Part shown: in pieces, positions 26,273 to 37,459 of the stretch
Layout of the letters: each line of letters opens with the position of its first letter
Numbering within the stretch: the stretch's first letter is position 1
Assembly (NCBI RefSeq): GCF_038561935.1
Contig: NZ_CP102770.1
Coordinates: forward strand, 3,906,001 to 3,970,000
Length of the DNA stretch: 64,000 bases
Direction: 5' to 3'
DNA from: Myxococcus stipitatus
Lineage (GTDB): Bacteria > Myxococcota > Myxococcia > Myxococcales > Myxococcaceae
Made by a program: the position numbers and the translations under genes
Notes under the pieces: generated by a model
What the model was told of the DNA's origin: nothing
Seen by the model: the letters and a program-made list of their open reading frames with translations, nothing else
Database searches by the model: none

Positions 26273-27190
26273 GTGAGTGAGTCGACGAAGGGTGGGGCGT
26301 TGGGGCCCGTGGGTGCGGCTGGAGGGCCAGAGGCGGCACTCGCGCGTCTGCGCGCGTTGGAGACACTCGAGTCCGGATACGAGGCCTGGCTGGAGCTGAA
26401 GGTGGAGCATGCCGCTTCGGTCGCCCGGTTCCGCGAGGAGCGGGAGCGGTTGAACCAACAGGGCTCCTTCCTCCTGGGCGCCGTGCGCGCCGCGGGGCTG
26501 GAGCCCGTGGCATCCGAAGTGCCGGGGCTGGTGCCCGCGCAGGCCTCCGCTGGAGACTTCCTTCGCGATGCCGAAGAGCGTCTGTCCAAGACACGCGAGG
26601 CGCTGGCCGCGCGCGAAGCGGAGTCGGAGGCGGGGTATGCCACCGCATTCGACGAGCTTCGCGGCACGTTGAAGGACCGCGTCCAGCGCTACCTCGCCGC
26701 CCAGCGTCCCCACCTCACGCTGCTGCTGCGTCGAGTGGGAACGGAGCGCTCCATCCTCCATGTCGGGCGCGTGACGGGGGACACCCCCGTGCTTCTGTGT
26801 CAGCTCTTCACGGGGCGGATTCCGTCGCGATACGGCTTCCTCCTCGACGACTCGACGGAGGACGTGTCGCTGGCTCCCGCGCCGCTCTACCCGGACGAAG
26901 GCGTGGCTCCCGAGCACGTGCGTCCGGACGCGCGGGCCCTGGCCGAGCTCGTGCGAGGCGCGAAGGAGGTCCTCCCGCTGAAGGGGATGCTGCCGCTGTC
27001 CGTTCCCCGGCCCGGTGGAGGCGAGGACTTCTTCCGACTCCTCCAGCGCGGCGCCGTGCTGGAGGTGGAAGTCGCGGAAGGGACGGCGTTCCGCAATGTC
27101 CTCGGCCGTGAGGAGGCCGAGCGCTTCGCGGGCCATCTGCTCCGCCTCAAGCTGGCGGGGCGCATCGAGCTGGACATCGAGCCCGGCTGA
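26273..27190 (+). CDS. Hypothetical protein with coiled-coil N-terminal half
   Basis: I do not recognise this 305-residue protein. Residues about 20-145 are rich in Ala, Arg and Glu and look like a coiled coil (LEAREAESEAG type patterns, FREERERLNQQGSF). The C-terminal half (about 145-305) is mixed alpha/beta with strands (RSILHVGRV, PVLLCQLFTGRIPSRYGFLLDDS) and no obvious catalytic motif. GTG 26273 (SESTKGG) is preferred to an upstream start whose 29 extra residues look like untranslated DNA. It converges with the lipoprotein gene, 67 bases apart. Confidence 0.6.
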   Translation: MSESTKGGALGPVGAAGGPEAALARLRALETLESGYEAWLELKVEHAASVARFREERERLNQQGSFLLGAVRAAGLEPVASEVPGLVPAQASAGDFLRDAEERLSKTREALAAREAESEAGYATAFDELRGTLKDRVQRYLAAQRPHLTLLLRRVGTERSILHVGRVTGDTPVLLCQLFTGRIPSRYGFLLDDSTEDVSLAPAPLYPDEGVAPEHVRPDARALAELVRGAKEVLPLKGMLPLSVPRPGGGEDFFRLLQRGAVLEVEVAEGTAFRNVLGREEAERFAGHLLRLKLAGRIELDIEPG

Positions 27191-27257
27191 GCCATTCCGC
27201 CGCGCGGGGACTTCGCGCGGCGGACCGTGATGGCAGGGCCACCACCAGAGGCTCGCG

Positions 27258-28127
27258 TCAGTGCGTCCGGACGATGCCCACGTCCGCGATGCCGGCAATC
27301 AGCGCGCTGCCGATGAACAGGTTGTCGGACTCGGCGCCGCCCAGCCGCACCGAGTTGAAGATGACGAGGTAGGTCTGGTTGGCCCTGGGGAAGGCCGAGC
27401 CCGGAATGGTGATGCGCGCCTCGCGGTACGAGCCCGGCACCGCGACGAGCTGGAGGAACTCCATGGGCGTCGTGGGCATGGTGGAGTAGGTCGGGTCGCC
27501 CTTCTCGCCGTCGGAGCTCAACGGCACCACGGTGACGAAGCCGAGCGTGCGCTCCTTGTTGCCCGGCACCGCCGCGCGGTCGAACGTCAGCGAGGCCCCC
27601 GTGGAGAGCTCCAGGAAGCCCTTGGGGGGATGGAGCTGCGCGATCTTCTCCTGCACGGGCGCGTCGTCGACCTGGCCGACATAACGCGTCCCGTTCCGAG
27701 CGGCGATGAACTGGTACGTGGCGCCGGACTGGTACGACAGCTCCGGGTCGCTGCCCGCGACGTTGGTGCGGCTGTAGCTCCCCGAGCCGTCCTCGTTCAG
27801 CGCGGTGGCCTGTCCATTCAAGGGCTGGAGCGTGGCCTTCGCTCCCGAGACACCCGAGGGCTGCGAGTTCTCGCCGTTCTTGGAGCCGAAGAAGATGAGC
27901 GCCGCGGTCTGGGCGGGCAGGGAGATGACACTGCCGCCGTCAGGGATTTGTGTCCCCCCGTCGAAGCCCGCGAGCGCCAGCGGGGAGACCTCCACCTCGG
28001 GGGTGGCCAGGAGGGTGCCCACCATCACGTGGTCGGCGGTGAGCTGCTGGCCTGTCTTCTCCAAGTCACACGCCAGGGGGGCGAGGAAGAGGGTGGCGAG
28101 CGCGGTGGACAAGAGGACGCGTTTCAT
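27258..28127 (-). CDS. Hypothetical lipoprotein
   Basis: A 289-residue protein with a clear lipoprotein signal (charged MKR, hydrophobic core, LAPLAC lipobox with Cys at residue 20). The mature part is beta-rich with Gly/Thr/Ser runs and no Cys; I see no catalytic motif or named domain. It is likely anchored in the outer membrane facing the periplasm or surface. It is divergent from the CHASE2 cyclase gene, with 94 bases between starts. No relation to that gene is evident beyond the shared promoter region. Confidence 0.65.
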   Translation of the reverse strand: MKRVLLSTALATLFLAPLACDLEKTGQQLTADHVMVGTLLATPEVEVSPLALAGFDGGTQIPDGGSVISLPAQTAALIFFGSKNGENSQPSGVSGAKATLQPLNGQATALNEDGSGSYSRTNVAGSDPELSYQSGATYQFIAARNGTRYVGQVDDAPVQEKIAQLHPPKGFLELSTGASLTFDRAAVPGNKERTLGFVTVVPLSSDGEKGDPTYSTMPTTPMEFLQLVAVPGSYREARITIPGSAFPRANQTYLVIFNSVRLGGAESDNLFIGSALIAGIADVGIVRTH

Positions 28128-28221
28128 GGGGATTCCCTGGTTGCTGCGAGTCCGCGAAGCATAGCAGGCGTGCGCGACAAGCCCCGCGCACTCGGCGACT
28201 CGGGGTATTCTGGGGGGACCC

Positions 28222-30825
28222 GTGCAAGGACACCGCGTTCACTCCGCGAGCCGGCGCTTCTTCAAGCGGCTCGGCTTCTCGTCGGCGATGGCCGTCTTCT
28301 TCGGCTGTGTGCTGGGGCTTCTCGTGTATCTGCGAGCCCCCCAACACGGCGCGGTCCGTGGCGAGTCGCCCGGGTGGAGCCCCTCGGGCCTTCTCGAGGG
28401 GGCGCGCGACTGGCTCGATGGGCTGGAGCGGCGCACCTACGACTGGCGCGTGCTGGAGCTCGGTGCGCGCTCGGAGCGGCCGGACGAGGCCGTGGTGGTG
28501 GCCATCGACGACGAGACGCTCGCCGAGGCCCGTCAGGACGACCGCCCGGGAGTGGCGACCCAGCCGTGGCCTCGGCAGCTGGTGGGGGCCATGGCGCACC
28601 GCCTCGTGGAAGAGGGGGCGCTGCTCGTCCTCCTGGACCTGCCGTTCCCCGAGCTGAGCCCCAATGCCTGCGTGAACCCGAAGCTGGCCCCGGGCGCCAT
28701 CTCCAGCGACGACGCCGCGTTCCGCGAGCTGCTGGAGCGGGAGTCGGGCAAGGCGCTGCTGTCGTTCTCCTGGGAGTCCCAGGGCTCGAGGGTGATGCCT
28801 CCCACGAGCCGGCTCTGGCCGTACCGCGTGAAGGTGGGCACGTTCCCCAGCTCCTCCGAGGCACATGCCCGCGCCCAGTCCGTGCTCGCGGTGCAGCGGC
28901 CCGCCTACGTCATGCCCGCGGGCAGCCAGGTGGAGGTGTGGGGCGCCGCCACGGATGAAGCGGACGCACGCGAGCTGGGCTCGAGGCTCGGTGTCCCCGG
29001 AGCCGCCATCGAGGAGCGGCGGGCCTCGGACGACACGTTCCGCATGGGCCCCACGGACCTCTTCGTCGCGCTGGCGGAGGTCCACGTGGAGGGCCTGGAC
29101 CCGGCGCGGCTCGTGGAGGTGCGACAGCTCCAGCACCCGGTGGCGCCGCTCCTGGGCGGTGGTGCGGGGTACGGCGCGGCGACGCTCTCCTCGGACCCGG
29201 ATGGCGTGGTGCGGGGCATCCCTCACCTCGTCGCCTATACCGCCAGGGACGGTCGCCACGTGTTGCCGTCATTGCCGCTGGCGGCGGCGATGCGCCTGGC
29301 CAACACGCGAGTGCTGCGCTACGCGAACGGGCGGCTGCACGTGGGCGATGCGTACTCGGTGCCGATGGACGCGTCGGGCTTCAGCTTGATGCGGTGGGAT
29401 GCGCCCACCGCGGGGCGTGGCTCTCGCGGCTCGCTGTCCCGCTCCATTCGTGCGTGGAACGTGCTGCTCAACGTCTTCGACGTGGCGGACGAGCGCCCCG
29501 CGCGATTCGACAATGACCTGGAGGGCCGCACCGTCGTCCTCACGCGCACGGCGGGAGAGTCTGGCCACCTGCGGCACACGCCCATCGGCGTGGAGACACC
29601 GGGTGGTGCCATCCTGGGGCAGGCCCTGGCCAACATCCTCCGCTCGGAGGGCATCTCGCGAGCGCCCGAGGACTACGATTTGGGCCTCACGGTGGGGCTC
29701 GCTTTTCTGGGGGCCTTCCTCGCGTTGTCGCTGAGCTTCCTGCTGCGCTCCGTGCGCGGGGTGGTGCTGTACCTGAGCGGGCTGGGGCTCGCGGGCGCGG
29801 GCTATACGGCGGCGGCCTTCTACTTCTTCATCGAGCAGCGGCTCTGGGTGGCGATGGCGGGGCCGCTCCTGGCGATGGGGGGCGCGTTCGCCGTCACCAC
29901 CGTCTACGCGTTTCGCAACGAGCAGCAGATTCGGGACTTCGTGCAGATGGCGCTGGGGCGCTACGTCAGCCCCGAGGTGGCCCGGCTGGTGACGCGGGAC
30001 TTGAGCCTGATGCGCCCCGAGCGCCGGCGGATGTCCGTGTACGTCTGCGACATCGAGGGCTTCGCGCGGCTCTCCGAGGGCATGAAGCCCGAGCAGCTCG
30101 TGAGCCTCTTCAACGAGTACCTGCTGGAGATGGCGGCGGTGGTGCGCTCGACGGCGGGGCAGGTGGACAAGTACATCGGCGACTCGGTGATGGCCTTCTG
30201 GGGCGCTCCGGTGCGCACCGAGCGCCACGCGCACCTGGCCTGTGAGGCGGCGCTCAAGATGCGCGCCGTGCTGGCCGACAAGCAGGACGCCTGGGAGAAG
30301 AAGTACGGCTGCCGCCTGAGCTTCCGCGCCGGAGTGGACACCGGGGAAGTGGTGGTGGGCGACATGGGCAGCGAGCTGAAGTCCAACTACACCGTGCTCG
30401 GAGACGCGGTGGGGCTGGCGGCCCGGCTGGAGTCGCTCAACAAGGTGTACGGCACCTACGTGCTCGTGGGCGACGGCACGGTGTCGCTCGCGGGCGACAA
30501 CTACGTCTTCCGCGAGGTGGACCGGGTGCGGATGAAGGGGAGGGCGGAGCCGCTGCGCGTGCATGAGCTCATGGGGCGGAAGGGCGAGCTGTCCACGCAG
30601 CAGCAGGAGCAGCTCACCCTGCATGCGCAGGCCCTGACGGCCTACCACCAGCGCCACTTCGCCGAGGCGCACGCCCTCTTCGAGCGCTCCGCCATCACCT
30701 TCAAGGACCCCGTCTCCTCCGTCTACCTGGCCCGGTGCGCGCGCTACATCGTCACGGCGCCTCCCTCGGACTGGGATGGCGTGCACGGCGAGGATGACGT
30801 CCCGTCCTCACCCGTGGCGGCCTGA
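28222..30825 (+). CDS. CHASE2-domain class III adenylate/guanylate cyclase
   Basis: An 867-residue membrane receptor cyclase. One N-terminal membrane helix (about 18-37) precedes a periplasmic CHASE2 sensor (about 45-480, with VVVAIDDETL and the ERPARFDNDLEGRTVVLTR-type end). Three membrane helices follow at about 490-565, then the cyclase domain at about 600-790. The first metal Asp is in VCDIEGFARLSE, the second region is KYIGDSVMAFWG (Lys of the adenylate type). The late motif that should read V-N-x-x-x-R reads VGLAARLE, so the transition-state Asn is Gly while the Arg is kept. Activity may therefore be reduced or altered. A GTG start is used. Input signal unknown. Confidence 0.85.
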   Translation: MQGHRVHSASRRFFKRLGFSSAMAVFFGCVLGLLVYLRAPQHGAVRGESPGWSPSGLLEGARDWLDGLERRTYDWRVLELGARSERPDEAVVVAIDDETLAEARQDDRPGVATQPWPRQLVGAMAHRLVEEGALLVLLDLPFPELSPNACVNPKLAPGAISSDDAAFRELLERESGKALLSFSWESQGSRVMPPTSRLWPYRVKVGTFPSSSEAHARAQSVLAVQRPAYVMPAGSQVEVWGAATDEADARELGSRLGVPGAAIEERRASDDTFRMGPTDLFVALAEVHVEGLDPARLVEVRQLQHPVAPLLGGGAGYGAATLSSDPDGVVRGIPHLVAYTARDGRHVLPSLPLAAAMRLANTRVLRYANGRLHVGDAYSVPMDASGFSLMRWDAPTAGRGSRGSLSRSIRAWNVLLNVFDVADERPARFDNDLEGRTVVLTRTAGESGHLRHTPIGVETPGGAILGQALANILRSEGISRAPEDYDLGLTVGLAFLGAFLALSLSFLLRSVRGVVLYLSGLGLAGAGYTAAAFYFFIEQRLWVAMAGPLLAMGGAFAVTTVYAFRNEQQIRDFVQMALGRYVSPEVARLVTRDLSLMRPERRRMSVYVCDIEGFARLSEGMKPEQLVSLFNEYLLEMAAVVRSTAGQVDKYIGDSVMAFWGAPVRTERHAHLACEAALKMRAVLADKQDAWEKKYGCRLSFRAGVDTGEVVVGDMGSELKSNYTVLGDAVGLAARLESLNKVYGTYVLVGDGTVSLAGDNYVFREVDRVRMKGRAEPLRVHELMGRKGELSTQQQEQLTLHAQALTAYHQRHFAEAHALFERSAITFKDPVSSVYLARCARYIVTAPPSDWDGVHGEDDVPSSPVAA

Positions 30826-30832
30826 GCGGGGC

Positions 30833-31207
30833 TCAGTCGTCGTCGGGCGCGGGCGTGTCCGGCTGGCCGAAGAGCTCCTGCACGGGAGCGTCCTGGGCGA
30901 TGTGCTCGGCCACCACGCGGCGCATCTTCTCCGGCGTCATCTCCGAGTAGTACACCTCTCCGTCCCACCCCATGAGCTGGTAGTCCTCGGGGGAGAGCGG
31001 GTCTCGCTTCCGTCCGGTCTCCTCGCGGACCACGACGTTGGGACCCATGTGGCAGAAGCCGTAGCAGCCGCCGCGGTAGAGCTCACAGCGCGGCACCAGG
31101 CCCTGCTCCGTCAGCGCCTCCCGGGCCGTGGCATACACGGCGTCCGCGCCGCCGGCCTTGCAGGTCGACCCCTTGCACACAGACAAGCGGTAGCGCTTCT
31201 TCGACAA
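30833..31207 (-). CDS. Thioredoxin-like [2Fe-2S] ferredoxin
   Basis: A 124-residue protein. Its cysteines form the thioredoxin-like ferredoxin pattern: CKGSTC near residue 11 and GGCYGFCHMGP near residue 50, followed by NVVV. This fold carries one 2Fe-2S cluster and also occurs as NuoE-like and HndA-like domains. The TTG at 31207 (SKKRYRLSVCKG) is chosen because the 41 residues upstream are low-complexity and look untranslated; the start is uncertain. It lies 240 bases downstream of nuoI on the same strand. It could be an accessory electron carrier, but it lacks the NuoE N-terminal helical part and should not be called nuoE. Confidence 0.7.
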   Translation of the reverse strand: MSKKRYRLSVCKGSTCKAGGADAVYATAREALTEQGLVPRCELYRGGCYGFCHMGPNVVVREETGRKRDPLSPEDYQLMGWDGEVYYSEMTPEKMRRVVAEHIAQDAPVQELFGQPDTPAPDDD

Positions 31208-31447
31208 GACACCACCCACCCTACGGAGTCCGCGTCCCGAGCGAAAGTCAGCGGCCCCCGCCGCCGAGTGCCCGGCCGCACTCCTCGCCGTCCCTGGGAC
31301 GGAAGCCTGGCTGTCAGACACCAGGCGCATTGAAGAGCTGCAGCATCATCACCCGCACCCCGAAACGAGTCCGGCCCGCCTGCCGCCGGGGAGCGGGAGA
31401 CGGGCCGGCATCGGCAAGCCCCGGAGGGCTTGGAGGCGCGAGGCGCC

Positions 31448-32221
31448 CTACTTGAGGAACTTCGTCACCTGGATGGGACCCTGCTGCGTCACCACCGTCT
31501 GGCCGTGCGCCACGGCGGCCTTGCCGTGCGCGCCGTGGTCATGGTGGCCATGGCCCGCGCCCAGCTGCGGCGTCTTGAGCTGCACCAGGCCCTCGCCAAT
31601 GCGCGTGTGAGCCTCCTTGTGGACGTGGTGCGGCTCCTCGGAGCCCTCGCGCTTGTTCCACGGGTCCGACGGATGGGAGACCGGCGGCCCCTTGAGCAGC
31701 TTGGGGATGTCGTAGACGAAGTTCTGCCGGTTGTACTCCGACGGGGTGTGCATGTACGTGTCCATGCGGATGGCGTCCTTCGGGCACGCGTCCACGCACA
31801 GGCCACACACGATGCAGCGCAGCTCGTCGATGACGAACTGGGTCGGGTACTTCTCGATGACGCGCGACTCGCCGGCCGCGTCGTGCTCTTCCGTCTCACC
31901 CGCCTCGATGTAGATGCACTGCGCCGGGCAGATGGTCGCGCACATGTAGCAAGCCACGCAGCGCGGCTTGCCGTCTTCGCGCGGAACCAGCCGGTGCAGG
32001 CCGCGGTAGCCCTCCGGATAGATGGGCTTCTCTTCCGGATACTCCACCGTCGTCATCAGGTTGGCGCCCTTGCGGTCCAACACCTGGACGTTCGTGTCGC
32101 GGGTCCCGAAGAGGTTGCGGAAGAAGTGCCGCGTCGTGATGGCCAGCCCGTGCAGCAGGTTCGGGATGTACATCCGCTCGCGGACGTCTGTGCGGGGGTC
32201 CTTGGTAACCTTGATGGCCAT
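31448..32221 (-). CDS. nuoI: NADH-quinone oxidoreductase subunit I
   Basis: A 257-residue complex I subunit carrying two 4Fe-4S clusters in the peripheral arm, on the path to the quinone site. Both clusters are intact: [12 protein letters not shown] near residue 90 and [12 protein letters not shown] near 135. E. coli NuoI has about 180 residues; the extra part is a C-terminal tail with a His-rich run ([10 protein letters not shown]). Such a tail is also found in NuoH of this operon. It is the last nuo gene of the nuoCDGHI set, 31 bases after nuoH. GC-rich hairpins without T-runs follow it. Confidence 0.95.
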   Translation of the reverse strand: MAIKVTKDPRTDVRERMYIPNLLHGLAITTRHFFRNLFGTRDTNVQVLDRKGANLMTTVEYPEEKPIYPEGYRGLHRLVPREDGKPRCVACYMCATICPAQCIYIEAGETEEHDAAGESRVIEKYPTQFVIDELRCIVCGLCVDACPKDAIRMDTYMHTPSEYNRQNFVYDIPKLLKGPPVSHPSDPWNKREGSEEPHHVHKEAHTRIGEGLVQLKTPQLGAGHGHHDHGAHGKAAVAHGQTVVTQQGPIQVTKFLK

Positions 32222-32252
32222 GGTGATGTCTCGATTCCCGGTTGCCTAGGGC

Positions 32253-33689
32253 CTAGTGCGAGGACGCCGCGCTGGCATGGGCGGGCGCACCGTGCGCGTC
32301 GTGCCCGTGGTCATGCCCATGAGCGCCGTGCCCGTCATGCGCACCGCCCTCCGCCGATTCCTTCTTCGTCGTCGTCAGCACGAGCAGCACGCCCAGCTCC
32401 AGGAGTCCCACCACCGCGAGCGCCCGCAGGGACGGATCCCAGAGGATCAGCGCACCGGAGACGAACACGTTGCCCAGCGCGAGCGGCAGGAGGATCTTCC
32501 AGCCCAGGGTCTGGATCTGGTCGTAGCGGAAGCGCGGGAAGGTCCACCGGATGACCAGCTGCACCCAGATGAGGAACAGCACCTTCACCCAGTACACGGT
32601 GCCCAGCAGCGTGCCGTACAGCCAGCCGTGCTCCTGCATCAGGGGCTGGCTCGCCAGCCACTCGCCGAAGAAGGGCAGGTGGTGGCCGCCGAAGAACAGC
32701 GTCGTCGTCACACCGGCCAGCACCACGACCTCCACGAACTCGGAGATCATGAACATGCCGAACTTCATGCCGGAGTACTCGACGAAGTAGCCGATGATCT
32801 CCGACTCGCCTTCCGGAACGTCGAACGGGGCGCGCTTGGTCTCCGCGAAGGAGGCCGCGAAGAAGCCGATGAAGCCGATGGGCTGCAGGATGAAGCCCCA
32901 CGCCGGCAGGCCGATGTCGAACGTCTGGCCGAACATCGTCACGTCCGAGCGCCACAGGTAGGCCGCCTGACCCGTGGCTGCCGCACCGCCCAGGCCCAGC
33001 TCACCCACGAGCGCGGGCAGCTGCAGCGAGGAGAACGCCATGAACAGGCCGACGAGCGACAGGCCCAGCGCGACTTCGTACGCAATCATCTGCGAGGAGG
33101 CGCGGACGCCACCCAGCAGCGCGAACTTGTTGTTGGAGGACCAGCCCGCCAGCGCCGTGCCGTAGACGGCCAGCGACGCGATGCCGAGCATGTAGAGGAC
33201 GCCGAAGTCCGGCGTCGCCACCACCATGTCCACCTTGTGGCCCATCACCATCACCGAGGGGCCCGCGGGCACCACGGCGAACAGCGCGAACACGGGGGCG
33301 AAGGCGAGGATGGGGCCCAGCTTGAACAGGAAGCGGTTGGCCGCGCCCGGGATGAAGTCTTCCTTCGTCAGCATCTTCAGCACGTCCGTGAGGATGTGCG
33401 GGATGCCGGCGAGGGAGCGGTTGCGGATGCCGGGCAGGTTGATGCGCGCGCGGTTGGGGCCCACGCGGTCCTGCATCAGCGCGCTCCACTTGCGCTCGGC
33501 GAGCGTGAGGAGCGTGGCGATGATCATCACGAAGACGAGCATCAGGAAGACGATGTTCGTCAGGCGGCTCGCGCCCGAGAACAGGTTCTCCTCCGCCCAG
33601 CCGGCCGTGAGATAGGCCAGTGCTGACACGACTGCGAGGGAACCGATAATGGTTCCGATGGCGACGAGGACAGTCAGTACGCGCTTCAT
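32253..33689 (-). CDS. nuoH: NADH-quinone oxidoreductase subunit H
   Basis: A 478-residue membrane subunit that holds the quinone entry channel. Typical segments are ERKWSALMQDRVGPNRA, the KEDFIPGAANRFLF loop, EVALGLSLVG, FAETKRAPFDVPEGESEIIGYFVEYSGMKFG (split in this note by the usual helix break) and FPRFRYDQ. It is about 140 residues longer than E. coli NuoH, through an insertion around residues 215-255 and a His-rich hydrophilic tail after residue 440. The ATG is two bases after the nuoG stop, so translation is coupled. The tail may bind metal or be a surface exposed segment. Confidence 0.95.
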   Translation of the reverse strand: MKRVLTVLVAIGTIIGSLAVVSALAYLTAGWAEENLFSGASRLTNIVFLMLVFVMIIATLLTLAERKWSALMQDRVGPNRARINLPGIRNRSLAGIPHILTDVLKMLTKEDFIPGAANRFLFKLGPILAFAPVFALFAVVPAGPSVMVMGHKVDMVVATPDFGVLYMLGIASLAVYGTALAGWSSNNKFALLGGVRASSQMIAYEVALGLSLVGLFMAFSSLQLPALVGELGLGGAAATGQAAYLWRSDVTMFGQTFDIGLPAWGFILQPIGFIGFFAASFAETKRAPFDVPEGESEIIGYFVEYSGMKFGMFMISEFVEVVVLAGVTTTLFFGGHHLPFFGEWLASQPLMQEHGWLYGTLLGTVYWVKVLFLIWVQLVIRWTFPRFRYDQIQTLGWKILLPLALGNVFVSGALILWDPSLRALAVVGLLELGVLLVLTTTKKESAEGGAHDGHGAHGHDHGHDAHGAPAHASAASSH

Positions 33690-33691
33690 CG

Positions 33692-35490
<1,799 letters not shown>

Positions 35491-35494
<4 letters not shown>

Positions 35495-36750
35495 TGCTCG
35501 ACCTCGCCGCCAATCATGTTGATGGTGTCAAACGTGGGGATGAGGTCCGCCAACATCTTCCCCTCGATGATGTGAGGCACCGCGGCCAGCACCGGGAAGC
35601 CCGGCGCGCGCACGTGGCACTTGTACGGACGACCGCGGCCGTCGCTCACCAGGTACCAACCCAGCTCGCCGTTCGAGGCCTCGGTGGCGTCGTAGACCTC
35701 ACCCGGCGGGACCTGGATGCCCTCCATGACGAGCTTGAAGTGCGCCATGACGCCTTCGATGGTGCCGTACACCTCGGGCTTGGGCGGCAGCGCGATGCGC
35801 CAGTCATCCACGATGATGGGGCCGGCCGGGATGGTGTCGAGCGCCTGGCGGATGATGCGGATGGACTGCCGCATCTCCTCCATGCGGACGAGGTAGCGGT
35901 CGTAGTTGTCGCCGTGCTCGCCCACCGCCACATCGAAGTCCAGGCGGTCGTAGACCCAGTACGGCTGCACCTTGCGCAGGTCGTGGTCCACGCCACACGC
36001 GCGCAGGGCGGGGCCCGTCCAGCCGAAGTCGATGGCGTCCTCGGCGGTGATGACGCCGGTGCCCTTGGTGCGGTCGACGAAGATGCGGTTGCCCGTGAGC
36101 AGCCCGTCCATCTCCACCAGCAGCTCCTCGGTGCGCGTCAGCGTCCGGAGGACCTTGTCCGCCCAACCCTCGGGCAGGTCGCGGTTGATGCCGCCCACGC
36201 GGCCGAAGGTGGTCGTCAGGCGCGCGCCGGTCAGCTCGGTGACGCGGTCCTGGATGAGCTCGCGGGCCTCCATGCCGTAGAGGAACGGCGCGAAGCCGCC
36301 CATCTCCAGGCCGGTGGCGCCCACGCACGTCAGGTGGTCCGTCAGCCGGTGCAGCTCGCTGCCGATGACGCGGATGTACTGCGCGCGCTCCGGAATCTCC
36401 AAGCCGATGAGCTTCTCGACGGCGTTGAGGAACCCGAAGTTGTTCATCATCGCGGACAGGTAGTTGAGCCGGTCCGTGTACGGCAGGCACTGCGTCCAGG
36501 TGACGTTCTCGCAGCTCTTCTGGAAGCCGCGGTGCAGGAAGCCGATCTCAGGGTCGATCTTGACGATGGTCTCACCGTCCAGCTCCACCTTCAGCCGCAC
36601 GGTGCCGTGCGTGGCCGGGTGGGACGGGCCCATGTTGATGACCATGTGCTTGCTTTGAAGATGCGCGTCGAGCTCGGAGCCCTCCGGCGGCAGCGAGCCG
36701 TCGGTGTCCGGATTGTGGCCCTGCGCTTCAATCGAGTGGCTGTTGGCCAT
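35491..36750 (-). CDS. nuoD: NADH-quinone oxidoreductase subunit D (49 kDa)
   Basis: A 419-residue quinone-site subunit related to NiFe-hydrogenase large chains. It shows MGPSHPATHGTVRLKVELDGE, IGFLHRGFQKSCEN, YTDRLNYLSAMMNNFGF (site region with Tyr), LTDHLTCVGAT and the terminal GRPYKCHVRAPGF motif. An N-terminal extension of about 30 residues precedes the conserved core. It starts ten bases after the nuoC stop and is coupled to nuoG by overlap. NuoC and NuoD are separate here, unlike the fused E. coli form. Confidence 0.96.
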
Positions 36751-36760
36751 GATGTCGTCC

Positions 36761-37294
36761 TCAGGAGTGCCCGCTGGTGCCGGGACCGCGGAAGATGTCC
36801 TTGATGGGGCGCTCGGGGATGAGGGGCTGGCGGTCTCGCAGCGCGTAGTCCTTGCGCAGCGGGTGGCCCTGGAACTCCTCGTAGAGCAGGATGCGGCGCA
36901 GGTCCGGGTGCCCGTCGAAACGGATGCCGTAGAAGTCCCACGTCAGTCGCTCCCACCAGTTGGCGCCGCGGAACAGCGGCACCAACGAGGGAACCACGAG
37001 CTTGTGCTCGCTCACCCGCACCTTGAAGCGCACGTGCTCCCGGCGCTTGAGCGAGTAGAGGATGTAGATGACCTCGAAGCGAGGGTCGTTCTCCGCGAGG
37101 TGAAGCCGGTCGACGCCGTCCATGGAGCCGAACAACTTGAACTCCAGCTCGGCATCGTTCTTCAGGAACGCGGCGACCTTCGGGAGCGAGTCGGCATGGA
37201 TCACGGCCCAGGCGCCGCCGGCCCGGTCCACATAACGCTCCACCACCGCCTCGGGGAAGTGGGCGGAGACCCTGTCCAACGCGAAAGTGCTCAA
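36761..37294 (-). CDS. nuoC: NADH-quinone oxidoreductase subunit C (30 kDa)
   Basis: About 177 residues. The conserved block is RANWWERLTWDFYGIRFDGHPDLRRILLYEEFQGHPLRKDY, within the last 70 residues, and is split only by normal family variation. The protein is the first of the nuoCDGHI unit. The frame is open up to a TTG at 37360, but that codon lies inside the predicted -35 box. The TTG at 37294 (STFALDRVSAHFPE) is downstream of the likely transcription start and is preferred. No ATG is available, so the exact start is uncertain. Confidence 0.9.
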   Translation of the reverse strand: MSTFALDRVSAHFPEAVVERYVDRAGGAWAVIHADSLPKVAAFLKNDAELEFKLFGSMDGVDRLHLAENDPRFEVIYILYSLKRREHVRFKVRVSEHKLVVPSLVPLFRGANWWERLTWDFYGIRFDGHPDLRRILLYEEFQGHPLRKDYALRDRQPLIPERPIKDIFRGPGTSGHS

Positions 37295-37330
37295 GGGGGC
37301 CCCAATGACTGAGGGAGAAGAATCCGCGGC

Positions 37331-37360
37331 TTTATAGGGACCCCCGAAGGGGGGCGTCAA
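37331..37360 (-). promoter_or_regulatory. Sigma70-type promoter of nuoCDGHI
   Basis: On the minus strand: -35 TTGACG at 37355-37360, 18-base spacer, -10 TATAAA at 37331-37336; each box is five of six to consensus. The spacer holds a CCCCC-ttc-GGGGG dyad. Transcription should start near 37324, about 30 bases before the nuoC TTG. Confidence 0.65.
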
Positions 37361-37459
37361 CGTAAACCCTCAACCGTGTAGGCCACTTAGGAGGCCCAGA
37401 AGCCAGCGTTGCGCTCCAGGAGCCCCACGGGCCGCGTGGATCGCCGGAAGGGGTGGAAA

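Noticed and set aside
30833..31207. nuoE for the ferredoxin-like gene beside nuoI
   Set aside because: Only the ferredoxin fold is present, without the NuoE N-terminal helical part, and spacing to nuoI is 240 bases.
37294..37360. Upstream TTG start for nuoC at 37360
   Set aside because: The codon overlaps the -35 box of a near-consensus promoter, so it cannot lie in that transcript.
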